A DNA stretch of 64,000 bases from Bactericera cockerelli (GCA_024516035.1 CM044964.1:25390867-25454866); one strand, 5' to 3'. Counted from the stretch's first letter, positions 42,140 through 54,063 are shown. The notes: generated by a model from the letters alone, not told the origin. Program-made: numbers and translations.

Positions 42140-44635
42140 ACGAAATTTTAAATACTTTTAACCACGAGATTTTCACTTCTAGATTTTTTAAGAACACTTT
42201 TCACAGATAGACTTATAAGACCTTTTCTGAAACTTCTGGGTCTAAAGTCTATATGACCTTTGTCAGGACTTTCTAGACAGTCTGTACATTTGATTGTTTG
42301 TTGAAGTACTAGAATCGCAACTAAATTGGACACGTTGGACAGTATAAATAAACTTCCATTCATATTTAAATCAACCATAAATAAGTACTCTATAATAACG
42401 TCATTCCCTCTCATCGAGGCAATCGCTTCCTGATCCAATTTCTGACATCCTTACATGACCATAACCCCAGAGACTCCCATTCATTCTGATCGATCCCACT
42501 TGATTGGATTGGAACACCTGGTGGCGGTACAGTTAGGTTGAAAAGTGAATCACCTCGCGATTTATAACACGATTTATTGTACGAGTATTAAATCGTATGA
42601 CAAAATCAAGACTCGAGGCGGTGGAGGCTAAAAATAGAGCGGGTACGTCCTGGAAAAACTGATTGATAGACTTGGAAAAAATAGAAAAATAGGGGATCAA
42701 AGAGAAGACCATTAATAATTATGTTGTGTTCTTTTAGTTGAGTAATCTAACTTCGTGGATCAACTTGGAGTTTTGGTGCTATCGATTGAATACAACTTTT
42801 AAACTTCTTCATTTTTCATTGCATGAATGAGTTATTAAAAAGAAAAGAAAAAAAAAATCTCACAAAGTTCATAAGCAATCAACCTGAAACCAAGTATGTC
42901 CACTTCAGGAGTATACTAGGTACATTGGAAGTCACTAATGACAACAAAAACACAATAATTCATACATTTCATTCATATATTTGTCCATGGGTTTTCCACG
43001 GCTACAAAGTATCTAGGTGAACCACTGGCCAATACAAACAGACATGATCGATCGTTCGCGTTAGTGTGATAGAAATCATGAGACATAATGTACAGATTTA
43101 TGAACTTCTGGAAATCCCTCCGTGCCGGAAAATGGGGCGTAAAGCCTAACCTGTGGCACACCTCAGGGCTGAACCAAGAGAAGTGTCATTAACTCACTAC
43201 TTGCCCTATTTAATAATCACAAATGTGGCCATTATGTAAGTTATGCTCAGTATATTTTATGTACAAGTTTTTTTATAAGATTATCAGAAAATGATGCTCT
43301 TTGGATAAATTCAAAGGCTTATTCTAAGTCAATGAGTGGTATCTGAGAATAGCGCTCTGAGACGTTCTTAGTTCAGATAATCTCTAGTCGTCAGCTAGGT
43401 GCAAGTATTTTTTTATACATTCAGTGCGAGACAAGAATTCCCATTACGCCAATAGTTCCATCAGTATATGCGCTTAGATAAATATATCTATATAATAAAT
43501 ATACAATATATATTTCAAAAATTCACTAGGTACCTACAATATTTAGAGTAATTTAGACGGTCAGCTCGGTTGAGCCTATTTTGTCAACTTCTTCATGGGC
43601 AGTATGAATTTGTACACGGGTTTTCCTTATAGTCGTAATTTAGGTTTCAATAACATACTGTAATGTATTCTACAATAGGCAGTTATAGAAGTAATACAAT
43701 ATTTGCCTATGAGACTTATGGGAACTGTCGCAAAGTGTCATAAACTTGTCGGAAGGACCATTCATGACGTGGCCGGGTTTTTCACTAGAATCCCAGGTTG
43801 CACCATTAGACAGCTTAGGGACATTGAATGCGGCGTACATGCATTTCACACCCTCCTCTCATATAACCGCATTCCTGCTAGACGTTAGTTATACGCAGGA
43901 ATTTTATTGCTTAACCCTTTTCTACCCTGTGTTTCTTTCAAGTGACACAAGGTTGAACTTTTTCTTTTATTATTGGTAAATGCTTTTAAATTCAGCCATT
44001 CTCAAACTTTACTAAAAGAGCACAGAAACGAAAGTACATATCCGGAAGATTTATATCCAAATTTTCTGATAAAAGTATACATGATACGTAGGTCTCCACG
44101 AATAATATCGACCATTCCTCAGCAAGGGTTAACCAGTGTGGCAAACCTAGACATAGTTCTGTTTTCTCATAATCTGTATCAATTATGTAGAAAATCTATG
44201 TATGACATGATTACATAGCTATGAACTTTACATGTATGTAATAATGCATTTCTTATGTACTTCAGTGGGTATATAAATTCAAGTGACTGGCCACAATTAA
44301 CGTCTATTTTAATTTAACTAGATCTTAACAACAAGGCAGTTGATTATGAATGACACATGCAAAATATAATTACTATACCCGCGTGCGTGGTTTATTAATA
44401 GCTCCTTCAGATTTATTTATAGCCCCTTCAGATTTATCAATAACAATTTCCCAAGTCGTTAATTCAACAATCGCGGTTAATTATAAATGCGTTCACGGAA
44501 TTGATTTTGATCGAGATTGTTTGATGACATCATAAGCTAAAAAACAATATTTGTATCAATATTGACGTTGGAAATGAAATAATGAACTTTGTCATTGGCG
44601 TAATTGGATGGAGTCTGACTTGAATACTATGCAGA
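42140..44635. other. Repeat-poor AT-rich block
   Basis: About 2.5 kb with only a small SINE-J fragment (43420-43450). No exon with a convincing pair of splice sites. Confidence 0.4.
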
Positions 44636-44639
44636 CTGA

Positions 44640-44705
44640 CGGAGGAACAAACCAGAGAGTAGACCAGCAGTCTGGTTGGGGAACTATAACCAGAGAGTAG
44701 ACCTA
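44640..44705 (+). mobile_element. Element K head fragment
   Basis: One to two 39-bp units (agagtagaccagcagtctgg). Confidence 0.6.
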
Positions 44706-45350
44706 CTGCATGTTTCAGGAGGAATTCGGAACTATGCACATTGAACAAAGAGTACAACAGAAACACCTAACTGAAAAAAGTAGTCAGCCTCTGATAGTAT
44801 TTGAGTATAAGTCAACTAATAGGTTAACAATACGCCTTTTTCCAAAATTAGATGGAGCAGTTTTTCCCAGATGCATAATTCATCTTGTAAGTAGGTTTTC
44901 GTTCATGAGTTTCTCATCTTTTGTCTTGAGTCAATTACTTTTCTATCGATGGAAAAGAAAAAAAAAATCGTACACCTTAACGTCTTCCACCTTCTACCAT
45001 TGTGGTTTTATAATATAATGAAGTAGAAAAATAACACGCAAAAATTCCTGTCGCAAGAAAAACGCACTTCTAGGAAGCAAGTTGCACCAGGAATAACACC
45101 ATGATACAATCGAAATGCGTTTAATTGCACCTCAATCCCTTTAGAATCCTTTGTAGAGCCACGAGCCCCACAGAGTAATTACATCGAGCCAGTATTATGG
45201 TTCTGACATGCTAATGGCAGCATATTTACCTCAGGCAAATTCCAAAGTCATAGGCTCACTTCATATCAAAGTAGCAACCATTTTCTCAACACAATTCGTA
45301 ACTCATGCATGCTGTTACAGGAAAATAATGTATTTCGACTTAATATAAGA

Positions 45351-45450
45351 NNNNNNNNNNNNNNNNNNNNNNNNNNNNNNNNNNNNNNNNNNNNNNNNNN
45401 NNNNNNNNNNNNNNNNNNNNNNNNNNNNNNNNNNNNNNNNNNNNNNNNNN
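45351..45450. other. Assembly gap, exactly 100 N
   Basis: A round 100-N run usually marks a scaffold join of unknown size. Confidence 0.99.
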
Positions 45451-45830
45451 GAACAGAGCGAAACGGAACGAAACATCGGGCTATTTGATTGGTTGAAGAT
45501 AATGAAAATATAACAAGGTCATTTCAGAGATCAACAGAAGTGAAATTTCTGTAATCAGCTGTATTTGTGTAGGTCTTCTCTGATTGGTTCTTAGCTCATC
45601 TCATTTCAAAAATAAATTTAAAATGCAGATTCAAAATTTGGCGCTCTCATTTAATATTCCATTATCAAAAAGACGCAGAATGAGAACCAATCAGAAGCTA
45701 GAACATTCCGTTTCACGAAAAGGAACCGAGTCCCCCGCTCGGTTCCTCGGTTTGTTTACATTTTGAGAGAAACAGTGCATTTTATTAAGACTGTTCCGTT
45801 CCGTTTCGCACTGTTCCGTTTCAAAATGTA
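45451..45830. mobile_element. Inverted-repeat element truncated by the gap
   Basis: The left end, gaacagagcgaaacggaacg, is complementary to ccgttccgtttcgcactgtt at 45792-45814. Inside, AGGAACCGAG and CTCGGTTCCT (45721-45747) form a perfect 10-bp hairpin with a 7-base loop. This is probably a non-autonomous DNA element whose left terminus touches or enters the gap. Confidence 0.6.
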
Positions 45831-45851
45831 AAATAAAATTTGATTAAGGTA

Positions 45852-47235
45852 TATTCTATTCTATTCTATTCTTTGTTTTGTCTTAGGGTTCTGCAGATCC
45901 TTAGCACCAGCCATGCCTGCTATTAGGTGGAGTAATAGTATCTTGAGAATAAGAATATCTTCCATGGTTAGGATAGAATTGCTTTGTTTCCGCTGGATCG
46001 GGATGGCCTTTAGCCTTTGCTATTATCTCCGGAGAAGTACTGTTATAGCTTCAAAGGTTGAACAATATTGCTTCATTCTCTAAATCGCTAATTTACCGCT
46101 ATTCTGTAGATAATTTTTTTTGTATAGAATTTATGTATATTTAGATTAATTTTTTTTAGAAAATTTGTTACAATGGTTCGCACAATAATATACAAAACAA
46201 ATAATTACTTAAACACAGAGAGAAATAAAAATAATAACAATACTGACTAAAATTGTATCTAAAATTCCAGGTTCGATATTTCCAAATATTTCCATTTTAT
46301 TCTAAGGTCAACTTCACCACATTCGTAAAAGAAAAATGCGTTTCGGTACTCTTGAAGATAAACAATGGACTTAACCTATAAAAGAACTGGAAGCAAGCAT
46401 TTTCTACTTCCATTTTGGTTAACCCATCGGAAGAAGGAAGAGAAAAAATTTCCCCTTCCAAAAGAAAAATGACTTGCTTCCAGTTTAGTTAATTTTATTC
46501 CAGTTGCATCCACTTTGGTTAGAAAGAAAAATACGGCTTGTGTACCTACGTAAATAAAACATGGTCGAATATGTTTCAGAATAATAATAATAAGTTAGTG
46601 TATTTCTTTGTGGTATTATATCACAATTTTAGTGGGTAGCGCAGAATTATTTGGACTTTACCATATCTTTCATATCCCAATATCTTATTTTTGCCTATAA
46701 TTCCGCCACTGGTCGCTGCTAACATAGCAGCTACTCATTTTTCCTCACGAGGTATGAGTGGACCCCGAACATCCAAGTACAGAACAGAAAAATCCTGTCC
46801 CGCTGGGGATCGAACCCAGGTCACCGTACGTGCAATGCCTAGCGCGCTAACTCACTCAGCAACGGTGACTACTTGTTTCATAATAATAACAGACTATTCA
46901 AATTGCTGTTTTTTGCGTCTTTATTTTATGAATGAAAAGTATCTGGTTCAAGATCATTGGGCTAAGTTACTACGTGAATTCTACCCTCACACTATGGGCA
47001 AGAATAACACAGGAGATGGTAATGGTGAGATAAAAAATGAGAAAAAATTTGCTCATTGTGACGTTGTATATTCATTCAGGAGTCGGTCAAGGACTATAAA
47101 CAAGAATTTTGTGGATTCTGACTCACTTGACGTATTTATAATAAATATAATTATGATAAATACAATAAACAAATATAATTATTCTTCTTCTTTTACTCTA
47201 TCTTATCCCGCTCAAGCAGGGTCGACGTTGTTTAA
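45852..47235 (+). repeat. Inverted duplicate, right copy
   Basis: Reverse complement of 1-1385. It begins in the TTCTATTCTATT run and ends inside a SINE-C that continues to 47510. It contains a minus SINE-D at 46610-46870. The 255-codon open frame across 46691-47458 crosses this SINE-D and the SINE-C, so it is not a real protein. Confidence 0.9.
46610..46870 (-). mobile_element. SINE-D
   Basis: Minus copy inside the inverted duplicate, orthologous to 365-635. Confidence 0.85.
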
Positions 47236-47510
47236 CCTCATGGTTGAGATTGGTTGGTTTTGGCACATTTTTTACGGCTGGATGCATTTCCTAACGCCAA
47301 CGGTTCTATTTGATTTAACGTCCTGGACTAGGACGGGGGTTTCAACCTCCATTCGCCGGAAATCGTACCATCTACCCACATTAACCTCACCCAGCCTGGG
47401 TAGGGCCGGAAATGTCAGTCTCACATCTAATACGGAGGGAACAGAATTTTCTGTGTGAAAAGTCTGCTCCGACCGGGGATCGAACTCAGGATCTCTGGAT
47501 TGAATAAATA
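47180..47510 (-). mobile_element. SINE-C
   Basis: Full-length minus copy with head at the right (gaccggggatcgaactcagg). Confidence 0.87.
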
Positions 47511-47584
47511 TAATAAACATTTTAATAAATATAGTAATAAAATAGCCAAGCCAGCGTTTGTCGATGACAAATTCACTACTTCTT

Positions 47585-47650
47585 ATTCACACACTGAAGT
47601 TAAGCAATGTCCAGCGAGGCTATGATTTGAATGAGGCGATATTATTATTC
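47585..47650 (+). mobile_element. 5S-rRNA-like fragment with SINE-B tail
   Basis: cactgaagttaagcaatgtc, then cagcgaggc, matches the internal promoter region of 5S rRNA. It passes straight into the 'gaggcgatattattatt' end typical of SINE-B. Confidence 0.5.
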
Positions 47651-47659
47651 TTCTGTGTT

Positions 47660-48990
47660 TTTGATGTTCTTGTAGGTATTGTTATTGTTGGTGACGGTGA
47701 GTGTTTTGTTGTTGATGTATTGTTGTTGTTGGTGACTGTGTGTGTTTTTGTTGTATTGTTGTTGTTGGTGACGGTGAGTGTTTTGTTGTTGATGTATTGT
47801 TGTTGTTGGTGACTGTGTGTGTTTTTGTTGTATTGTTGTTGTTGGTGACGGTGAGTGTTTTGTTGTTGATGTATTGTTGTTGTTGGTATCGGTGAGTGTT
47901 TTGTTGTTGATGTATTGTTGTTGTTGGTGACGGTGAGTGTTTTGTTGTTGATGTATTGTTGTTGTTGGTGACTGTGTGTGTTTTTGTTGTATTGTTGTTG
48001 TTGGTGACGGTGTGTGTTTTTGTTGTATTGTTGTTGTTGTGGACGGTGTGTGTTTTTGTTGTATTGTTGTTGTTGGTGACGGTGTGTGTTTTTGTTGTAT
48101 TGTTGTTGTTGGTGACGGTGAGTGTTTTGTTGTTGATGTATTGTTGTTGTTGGTGACTGTGTGTGTTTTTGTTGTATTGTTGTTGTTGGTGACGGTGTGT
48201 GTTTTTGTTGTATTGTTGTTGTTGGTGACTGTGTGTGTTTGTTGTTGATGTATTGTTGTTGTTGGTGACTGGTGTGTGTTTTTGTTGTATTGTTGTTGTT
48301 GGTGACGGTGAGTGTTTTGTTGTTGATGTATTGTTGTTGTTGGTACGGTGGTGTTTTGTTGTTGATGTATTGTTGTTGTTGGTGACTGTGTGTTTGTTTT
48401 GTTGTATTGTTGTTGTTGGTGACTGTGTGTGTTTTTGTTGTATTGTTGTGTTGGTGACGTGGTGTTGTTGTTTTGTGTTGGTTGTGAGTGTTTTTGTTGT
48501 ATGTTGTTGTTGGTAGGTTGTTTTGTTGTATGTGTGTGGTGACGTGTGTGTGTTTTTGTTGTATTGTGTTGGTGAGTGTGTGTTGTTGTATGTTGTGGTA
48601 GTGTTTTTGTTGTATTGTTGTTGTTTGGTGTTTTGTTGTTGTTGTTGTGTGGTATGGTGTGTTTTGTTGAGTATTGTTGTTGTTGGTGTAGTGGGTGAGT
48701 GTTTTTGTTGTATGTTGTGTTGTGTGTGTGTTTGTGTGTGTGTGTTTGTTGTGTTGGTGTTGTGTGTGTGTTGTTGTTGTGTGTTGTGTTGGAGGGTGGG
48801 TAGTGTGGTTGTGGTGTGTTGTGTTATTGTTTGTTGTTGGTGATCGGTGAGTGTTTTGTTGTTGATGTATTGTTGTTGTTGGTGATGTGTGTGTTTTTGG
48901 GTGTGGTTTGTTGTTGTTGGTGACGGTGAGTGTTTTGTTGTTGATGTATTGTTGTTGTTGGTATCGGTGTGTGTTGTTGTTGTTGTTGTT
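47660..48990. repeat. G/T-rich minisatellite, about 48-bp unit
   Basis: Units are built on ttgttgttggtgacggtgag, tgttttgttgttgatg and tattg, repeated more than 20 times. The plus strand has few C and few A. Units between 48,440 and 48,830 are irregular, with missing bases, before the regular pattern returns. All open frames here (poly-V/L/C or poly-Q/T/N) are artefacts. Confidence 0.95.
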
Positions 48991-49127
48991 GTTGACGTTG
49001 TTGTGTCGGAACCAGGTCAGTCAGGCTGTGGGTCAGGGCGCACCGTCGGTTAGTCATGATTAGGATGCAGATCACGTCTCCTGCCACGGCTCGTATGGGA
49101 CACAGCCTGCGGGGATATATACAGTTT

Positions 49128-49627
49128 ATACAGGGTGTCCAAGATTTATTTTTTTAGAAAATTTCAGAGTTAACTCCAGGAGACATTCTAAGCCTAAAAT
49201 AATCTTGGGTTATTTTTCCGAAAATGAAAAAAAATCACAGAAAATGATTTCACCTTAAATACAACTTGTTAAAACCTAACATTTTGTACTTTTTTTTTTT
49301 TTTGAGGGAAAAATTTGCTAAGTCAAACACAGGCGTACATTGTTCTAGAGCCCGTGAAAGGGTTTTATACCCTCTAAAAAACCCCCCAGGTTTACGTGAT
49401 TTATTTCCTTGCGCCCCGGAACCGATTAACATAACTTCGGGGGACTGTACCTATTATAACTGTACCTATTATAGCATTCAAAATTGAGTTATTATTTTGA
49501 TTATATCATCTTCGTTCGACGGCATTTTTCGAAAAAATGATCTGAGATTTTTTTAGTCTTAGACTGTCCACTAGAATTGATTCTGAAAATTTCTAAAAAA
49601 AAAACTTTGACAAATGGACACCTTGTA
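49128..49627. mobile_element. DNA-transposon-like element with ACAGGGTGTCC ends
   Basis: Left end atacagggtgtccaagattt. The right end, aaatggacaccttgtat, is its imperfect complement (14-bp terminal repeat with one mismatch). The interior, about 470 bp, has no transposase. Confidence 0.6.
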
Positions 49628-49807
49628 TCTACCTACATAATATTATAAATTGGTTCGGTGCGTGAAAACCCATCAACTATCGTTAAAAAATGAGAATCGG
49701 GGAACATGACAGTATTATATTATTGTGTGGTGTGAATTACCATAGATGTTCACATGCACCACTATGATCTAATAAAATATAGATAAATTATATTATTGTA
49801 TATCATA

Positions 49808-49950
49808 CCGACCTCAGTAGCTGGCTCGATAAGGTGGCAGACTCGTAACCTGGAGGTCGGTGGTTCGAGTCCAAGTTTGGTATGAATTTAGCAGCGTGTG
49901 TATGAGTGATGGTGACATCACAAAAGTGTTTAACACAAATATGATATTTA
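49808..49950 (+). mobile_element. SINE-A
   Basis: Full length, with changes in the body (ggtgacatcacaaaagtgtt). Confidence 0.82.
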
Positions 49951-50134
49951 AAAAATTTAACACAAATATAATATGATACCTTTCTTCTTTAAGACTCCGG
50001 TATTGCTTTAGAATCAAATGAGAATGAATGGCACTGTTTGAAACATCGCTTTGCAACAAATTGGTATTCAAAATTCGAGAAGAAATGTTGCGATCAGTGA
50101 AATAGCGGATTTAACATTTACAAATAAGTTTAAC

Positions 50135-50385
50135 AAATAACGGGTTCGAACCCCCGCGCAGACAAAAAAAAAATATTAAAAAATTGGTTATAGTTTTTTG
50201 TAAGGGATACCTTCCGGTGCGCTCGTGTTGACCCAGCACCTAAATGGGAAGTATTGTGCCATCAGAGGGGAGGCACACTACGGGATGGGCAGGCTACAAC
50301 ACAGACCACAAGCGTCTACAGTAGCTTCTGTTTCATGGCTACGAAATAAAAAAGGCTGTGAAACACTCATCTTTAAAGAAAATAA
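50135..50385 (+). mobile_element. SINE-F, 5' truncated
   Basis: Starts at aataacgggttcgaaccccc and carries the full body, with a small deletion before gccatcagaggggaggca. Confidence 0.82.
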
Positions 50386-50749
50386 TAATAATAAAAAAAA
50401 AAACAGTGCTTATTTATTCTGTATTTTTTTACAAACAGAAATCCACTTTCATTGGTCAAGTAGTTAATACCTAATAAGTGTTTCATTAATTGCATCTATT
50501 AATAGATGTACGGTTCAACCAGGTAATTTTTCTAAGATCTCTGTTAGCTGTTAATTGATGTGGTCACTCGCGGAAGTGTCCATCATATGGAGTCTTCGTG
50601 TCTGTTCAGCTATCAATATTGGAGCTCTGCAAGATGCTGGATATTAGATAGCTGGAGTTGGCTGGAGAAAGTTGCCTAAGTCAGTGGCGAAGTGACTGTA
50701 TAGGGTTGGATGCGATGAAATTTCCATTATTGAAACTTTTCAAGGAGAT

Positions 50750-50945
50750 GGAAATGCCAGCGTCGATGGCGCTTTGAATGCACCGGTTCTCGTAGGACCA
50801 CCGAAGTTAAGCAACGACCAGCGAGGTGAGGACTTCGTGATTCTGGCATTGCGGCCCATCACAGGTTAGGTGAGATTAATGTGGGTAGCAGATTTGTGAG
50901 TTTCGTGCAAATGGAGAGTAACACTCCCTGATACTGAAAAAGTTG
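50750..50945 (+). mobile_element. 5S-rRNA-derived SINE (family H)
   Basis: The head closely follows 5S rRNA: gccagcgtcgatggcgcttt, gaatgcaccggttctcgt, accgaagttaagcaacg and accagcgaggtgaggacttc. It is followed by the SINE body (ggttaggtgagattaatgtg, ggtagcagatttgtgagttt). A 5S head with a downstream body is the SINE3 type. It is not a 5S gene: the 3' half of 5S is missing. Confidence 0.8.
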
Positions 50946-51279
50946 AGAAAAAGAACCTCTAGATGTAACTCCGGTTCGCTGGGGATCATTGAAGAAGAGG
51001 AACCTTGTGTGGGGAAAACCCAAACAGAAGATCGTTTGCATGTATGCCAAAATGTGAGTGCATTCGAGATGACCTTAAAACTTGTTATAATGTACAATGT
51101 AGCTGCCATGCAAGTGGCGAAATACTGGCAGACCTGGCAGTATAAAATTTGATTGGTGGTTACCGAAGTCGGCAAGTAAGTCTGCTGGAGAAAGTTGACT
51201 GACCACTTGACCAGTGGTGGTGTTCTCACTGAAGGGTAGGGTAGGGTAGGGTGACTAGGTGACAGAGATTGCCATTTTA

Positions 51280-51375
51280 CGAGCTAGCCAGCGTCAATGG
51301 CACACCAAACACTCCATTTTTCGTTCTGGCACTGAAGTTTAGGTTTTGGATGGGTGACAATTTACAAGAAACAAA
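51280..51375 (+). mobile_element. 5S-derived SINE fragment
   Basis: gccagcgtcaatggcacacc, then cactgaagtttaggttttgg and atgggtgac, a decayed 5S head. Confidence 0.55.
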
Positions 51376-51700
51376 GTTGAAATTATTAAACAAAACTTGA
51401 TCAAGGGCGGTGCTAATGCGTACGACATTCTCTTCCATTCAAATTCGAACACTTGTGCTATTGTCTATTCCCGGTCCCACTCAAGCTGAATGATTGGGAA
51501 GGGTTAAGTGGAAGAGATTGCCATAGGCAATAACCCCGCCCTTTAGTTAGGACATAATTATGTTTTCATATATTTTCTATTATTTTTCATTTTTATTGTA
51601 TATATTGTTTTTTTTTTTTTTTTTCATTTTTTCACTGTTAAAATTATTATTAGTATATACATAATGTCCTTTTGTATCTAATAAAGAGTTTAATAATAAT
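51375..51700. mobile_element. LINE tail L2 (minus) next to LINE tail L (plus)
   Basis: 51375-51440 is a short minus L2 piece (aaacttgatcaagggcggtg). 51490-51700 is a plus L tail from gttaagtggaagagattgcc to taataaagagtttaataata. Confidence 0.7.
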
Positions 51701-51775
51701 GATGATGGTAATTTGAGTAGCTGGTTTGTGAGTTTCCAGCGAATTGAAACATCATGGTATGAGAATGCAGTTAAT

Positions 51776-51975
51776 AATATCGCACTATTTATACTGCCTG
51801 CTTAGGACTATTAAGTCGCAGTATTCCAGCAGTAAGCCCAAGACATATTATTATGTAGTAAAAATCCCAAATGGGAGGATAACTTGTCATGTCCCGGCTG
51901 GGTTTCGAACCCGCGACCTCTGGAATCTCTCGATTCACAGAGTGCCGCCTTCACCACTGAGCTACCGGGTCAGAC
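51776..51975 (-). mobile_element. SINE-B
   Basis: Full-length minus copy with intact B box (ctgggtttcgaacccgcgac). Confidence 0.87.
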
Positions 51976-52239
51976 CGAGTGAAATGTTGAAAAGCTAAAT
52001 GTGCAAAACCCACAGAAAATACTTTAGGATTGCTTCAAGTAGCTAGATATTAGCTGGAGAAAGTTTCCTGAACAGTGGCCATTTACTCGATGGAGGTGCT
52101 CTTCAAGTAATATTAGCTAGAGCTGTAGTCTACTGGAGAAAGTTGCGTGGGTCATTGAACTAGCGGTGTTCTCACTAAGAATGGGAAGAAGTAAATAAAG
52201 ACGAAATCAAAGGTGTGACGGTGCAGATCCATAAAAAAC

Positions 52240-52432
52240 ATCATCATCATAGGGTGGGATCATCGTAAACGATGGTAGCCAGACAGTGGGGGAATGACTT
52301 AGCACTTCTACCACTGTCTTTACAAGGAGGCTAATAATTAACAAGGACCCCCTAGAACCAAGCCAATGCTGGTCTACTCCCTGTTTATAGTCCCTCAGCA
52401 AGGCTGCTGATCTACTCCCTGTTTAAAGTCCC
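52240..52432 (-). mobile_element. Element K, two tandem units
   Basis: Body (gtaaacgatggtagccagac), then two 39-bp units. Confidence 0.75.
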
Positions 52433-52509
52433 CAGAAATAAAACATTAAAACAAAATAATAATTTATAGGTATCTAACGATTAATAATACGTAATAGGCT
52501 TTTTTATTT

Positions 52510-52725
52510 TATTTTTTTACTTTCAACTGCATAGTCATATCACAAGAGGCTTTTACCCTCCATATTTGCTCGAAACTCACAAACCTGCTACTCAAATTAA
52601 CCTCACTCAGCCTGTGGCGCCGAGAATAGCCAGCATTACGGGGTTTGAATTTGAATGGTCCCCCATTCAAGTCCTAGCCTCGGTGGACGTTTCTCAACTG
52701 CAGTGACTGAATGAGAACTGGGATA
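52510..52725 (-). mobile_element. 5S-derived SINE (family H)
   Basis: Shared body at the left (ttaacctcactcagcctgtg). A 5S-like head at the right reads cattcaagtcctagcctcgg and tctcaactgcagtgactga in reverse. It abuts SINE-F. Confidence 0.65.
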
Positions 52726-52729
52726 TCTG

Positions 52730-52985
52730 CCATGCGGAAGGTCACGGGTTTGATCCCCTGTGCCGACAAAAATTTCTATTCTTAAATTGGTTACAATATA
52801 GTTTGTAAGGGATACCTTCCGGTGCGCTCGTGTTGACCCAGCACCTAAATGGGAAGTATTCTGTAACTTCTCGCCCATCAGAGGGGGGCATACTACGGAA
52901 TGGGCAAGCTACATCACGGACCAAAAGCGTCTATAGTAGGTCCTGTTTCTGGCTACGAAATAAAAAAGGCTGTGAAGAAACACTA
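52730..52985 (+). mobile_element. SINE-F
   Basis: ctgccatgcggaaggtcacg through gcacctaaatgggaagtatt to acactaatctttt. Confidence 0.82.
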
Positions 52986-53029
52986 ATCTTTTTTTTTAAT
53001 CAATAGACAGCATCAATGCGGATTATCGG

Positions 53030-53243
53030 TCTGTCCCGGTAGCTCAGTGGTAAAGGTGGAACTCTGTGAATCCAGAGATTCCAGAGGTCGTGGGTTCGAA
53101 ACCCAGCCTTGACATGACATGTTATCCTCCCATTTGGGATTTTTACCACTTAATAATATGTCTTGGGCTTACTGCTGGAATAACGGGACTTCAATAGTCT
53201 TAATCGGGCAGTATAAATAAGGCGATATTATTATTATTATTAT
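53030..53243 (+). mobile_element. SINE-B
   Basis: Full-length plus copy: ctgtcccggtagctcagtgg to the ggcgatattattattattat tail. Confidence 0.88.
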
Positions 53244-53639
53244 GCGGGACTTGCCGGCAGGGTATGGTGTGTTCGTCCCTTTTGAAGGGCACCAATTCTG
53301 TCGGCTCACCCGCTACAAACCTCCCCGTTCTTCTTTCTATTTCCTGGAGGTAATTCTTCAGGAGGTTTTCTGTATACATATTAGTTCAGGACATGCAGGA
53401 GGTTTTCTGTATATGTATTAGTTTGGTTGGATGAAGAAATCCCACGCGACGACACTGCAACCATCAGAGATGCAAAAATCACAACCCGACCACACCGGTC
53501 TCTTGATGGATCCGCGGACTAACCCATTGAATCAGGATAGACTCGGCAATTTCTGTCGCACTAGACGCGACTACGGGCCGAATTATAAAACAGGATTAGA
53601 TTAAATCTTCTTTATTTTTTATTTTTTAATACAAAATAA

Positions 53640-53835
53640 GTCTGGCTGGGGGACTATATAAACAGGGAGGAGACCAGCAGTCTGGCTGATGGGAGACTAG
53701 CTTGATCGATAAGGTAGCGGACTTGGAACCTGGAGGTCGGTGGTTCAAGTCCCGGTTTAAGCGTTGATTTAGTAATGCGAGTTTGAGTAGTTGTGATATC
53801 ACGAAAGTGGTTAACACAAATATGATAACTTAACT
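53640..53835 (+). mobile_element. Element K fragment followed by SINE-A
   Basis: 53640-53690 is one 39-bp unit and part of another. 53691-53835 is a SINE-A (agcttgatcgataaggtagc to acacaaatatgataac). Confidence 0.8.
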
Positions 53836-53962
53836 TAAAAAGGTTGGAAAAAGAAGCCTCTCTCTCTCTCTTCAATTTCATTTTGCATGCTTTGATCTCA
53901 AATCAATGAATTAATATTTTTTTTATATTCTAATTAGGAGCTTTAACTCTGTGTTGCAACAG

Positions 53963-54063
53963 GTCGTTCGGAAGCAATGTTACCTACTGGTCCTGCCTCT
54001 CATACTCTTTTAGCTATACTTTGCCAGCCATCGACACAGATTCAAATGGACACAATCCCTTAA
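53963..54063 (+). CDS. Candidate terminal exon, version 1
   Basis: The acceptor ctgtgttgcaacag precedes 53963; its pyrimidine tract is weak. In phase 1, continuing the frame of the 41714 exon, it reads G, then RSEAMLPTGPASHTLLAILC and QPSTQIQMDTIP, and stops at TAA 54061-54063. The following 200 bases are non-repetitive and could be 3' UTR, but I see no AATAAA. The product is not recognised. Confidence 0.25.

Noticed and set aside
46691..47458. 255-codon open frame
   Set aside because: It crosses a SINE-D, unrelated AT-rich DNA and a SINE-C within the inverted duplicate. No domain is recognisable, so it is a chance frame.
47558..49087. Many open frames rich in V/L/C or Q/T/N
   Set aside because: All come from the G/T minisatellite and its complement.
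50750..50850. Genuine 5S rRNA gene
   Set aside because: Only the 5' two thirds of 5S is present, with changes, and it continues into a SINE body.
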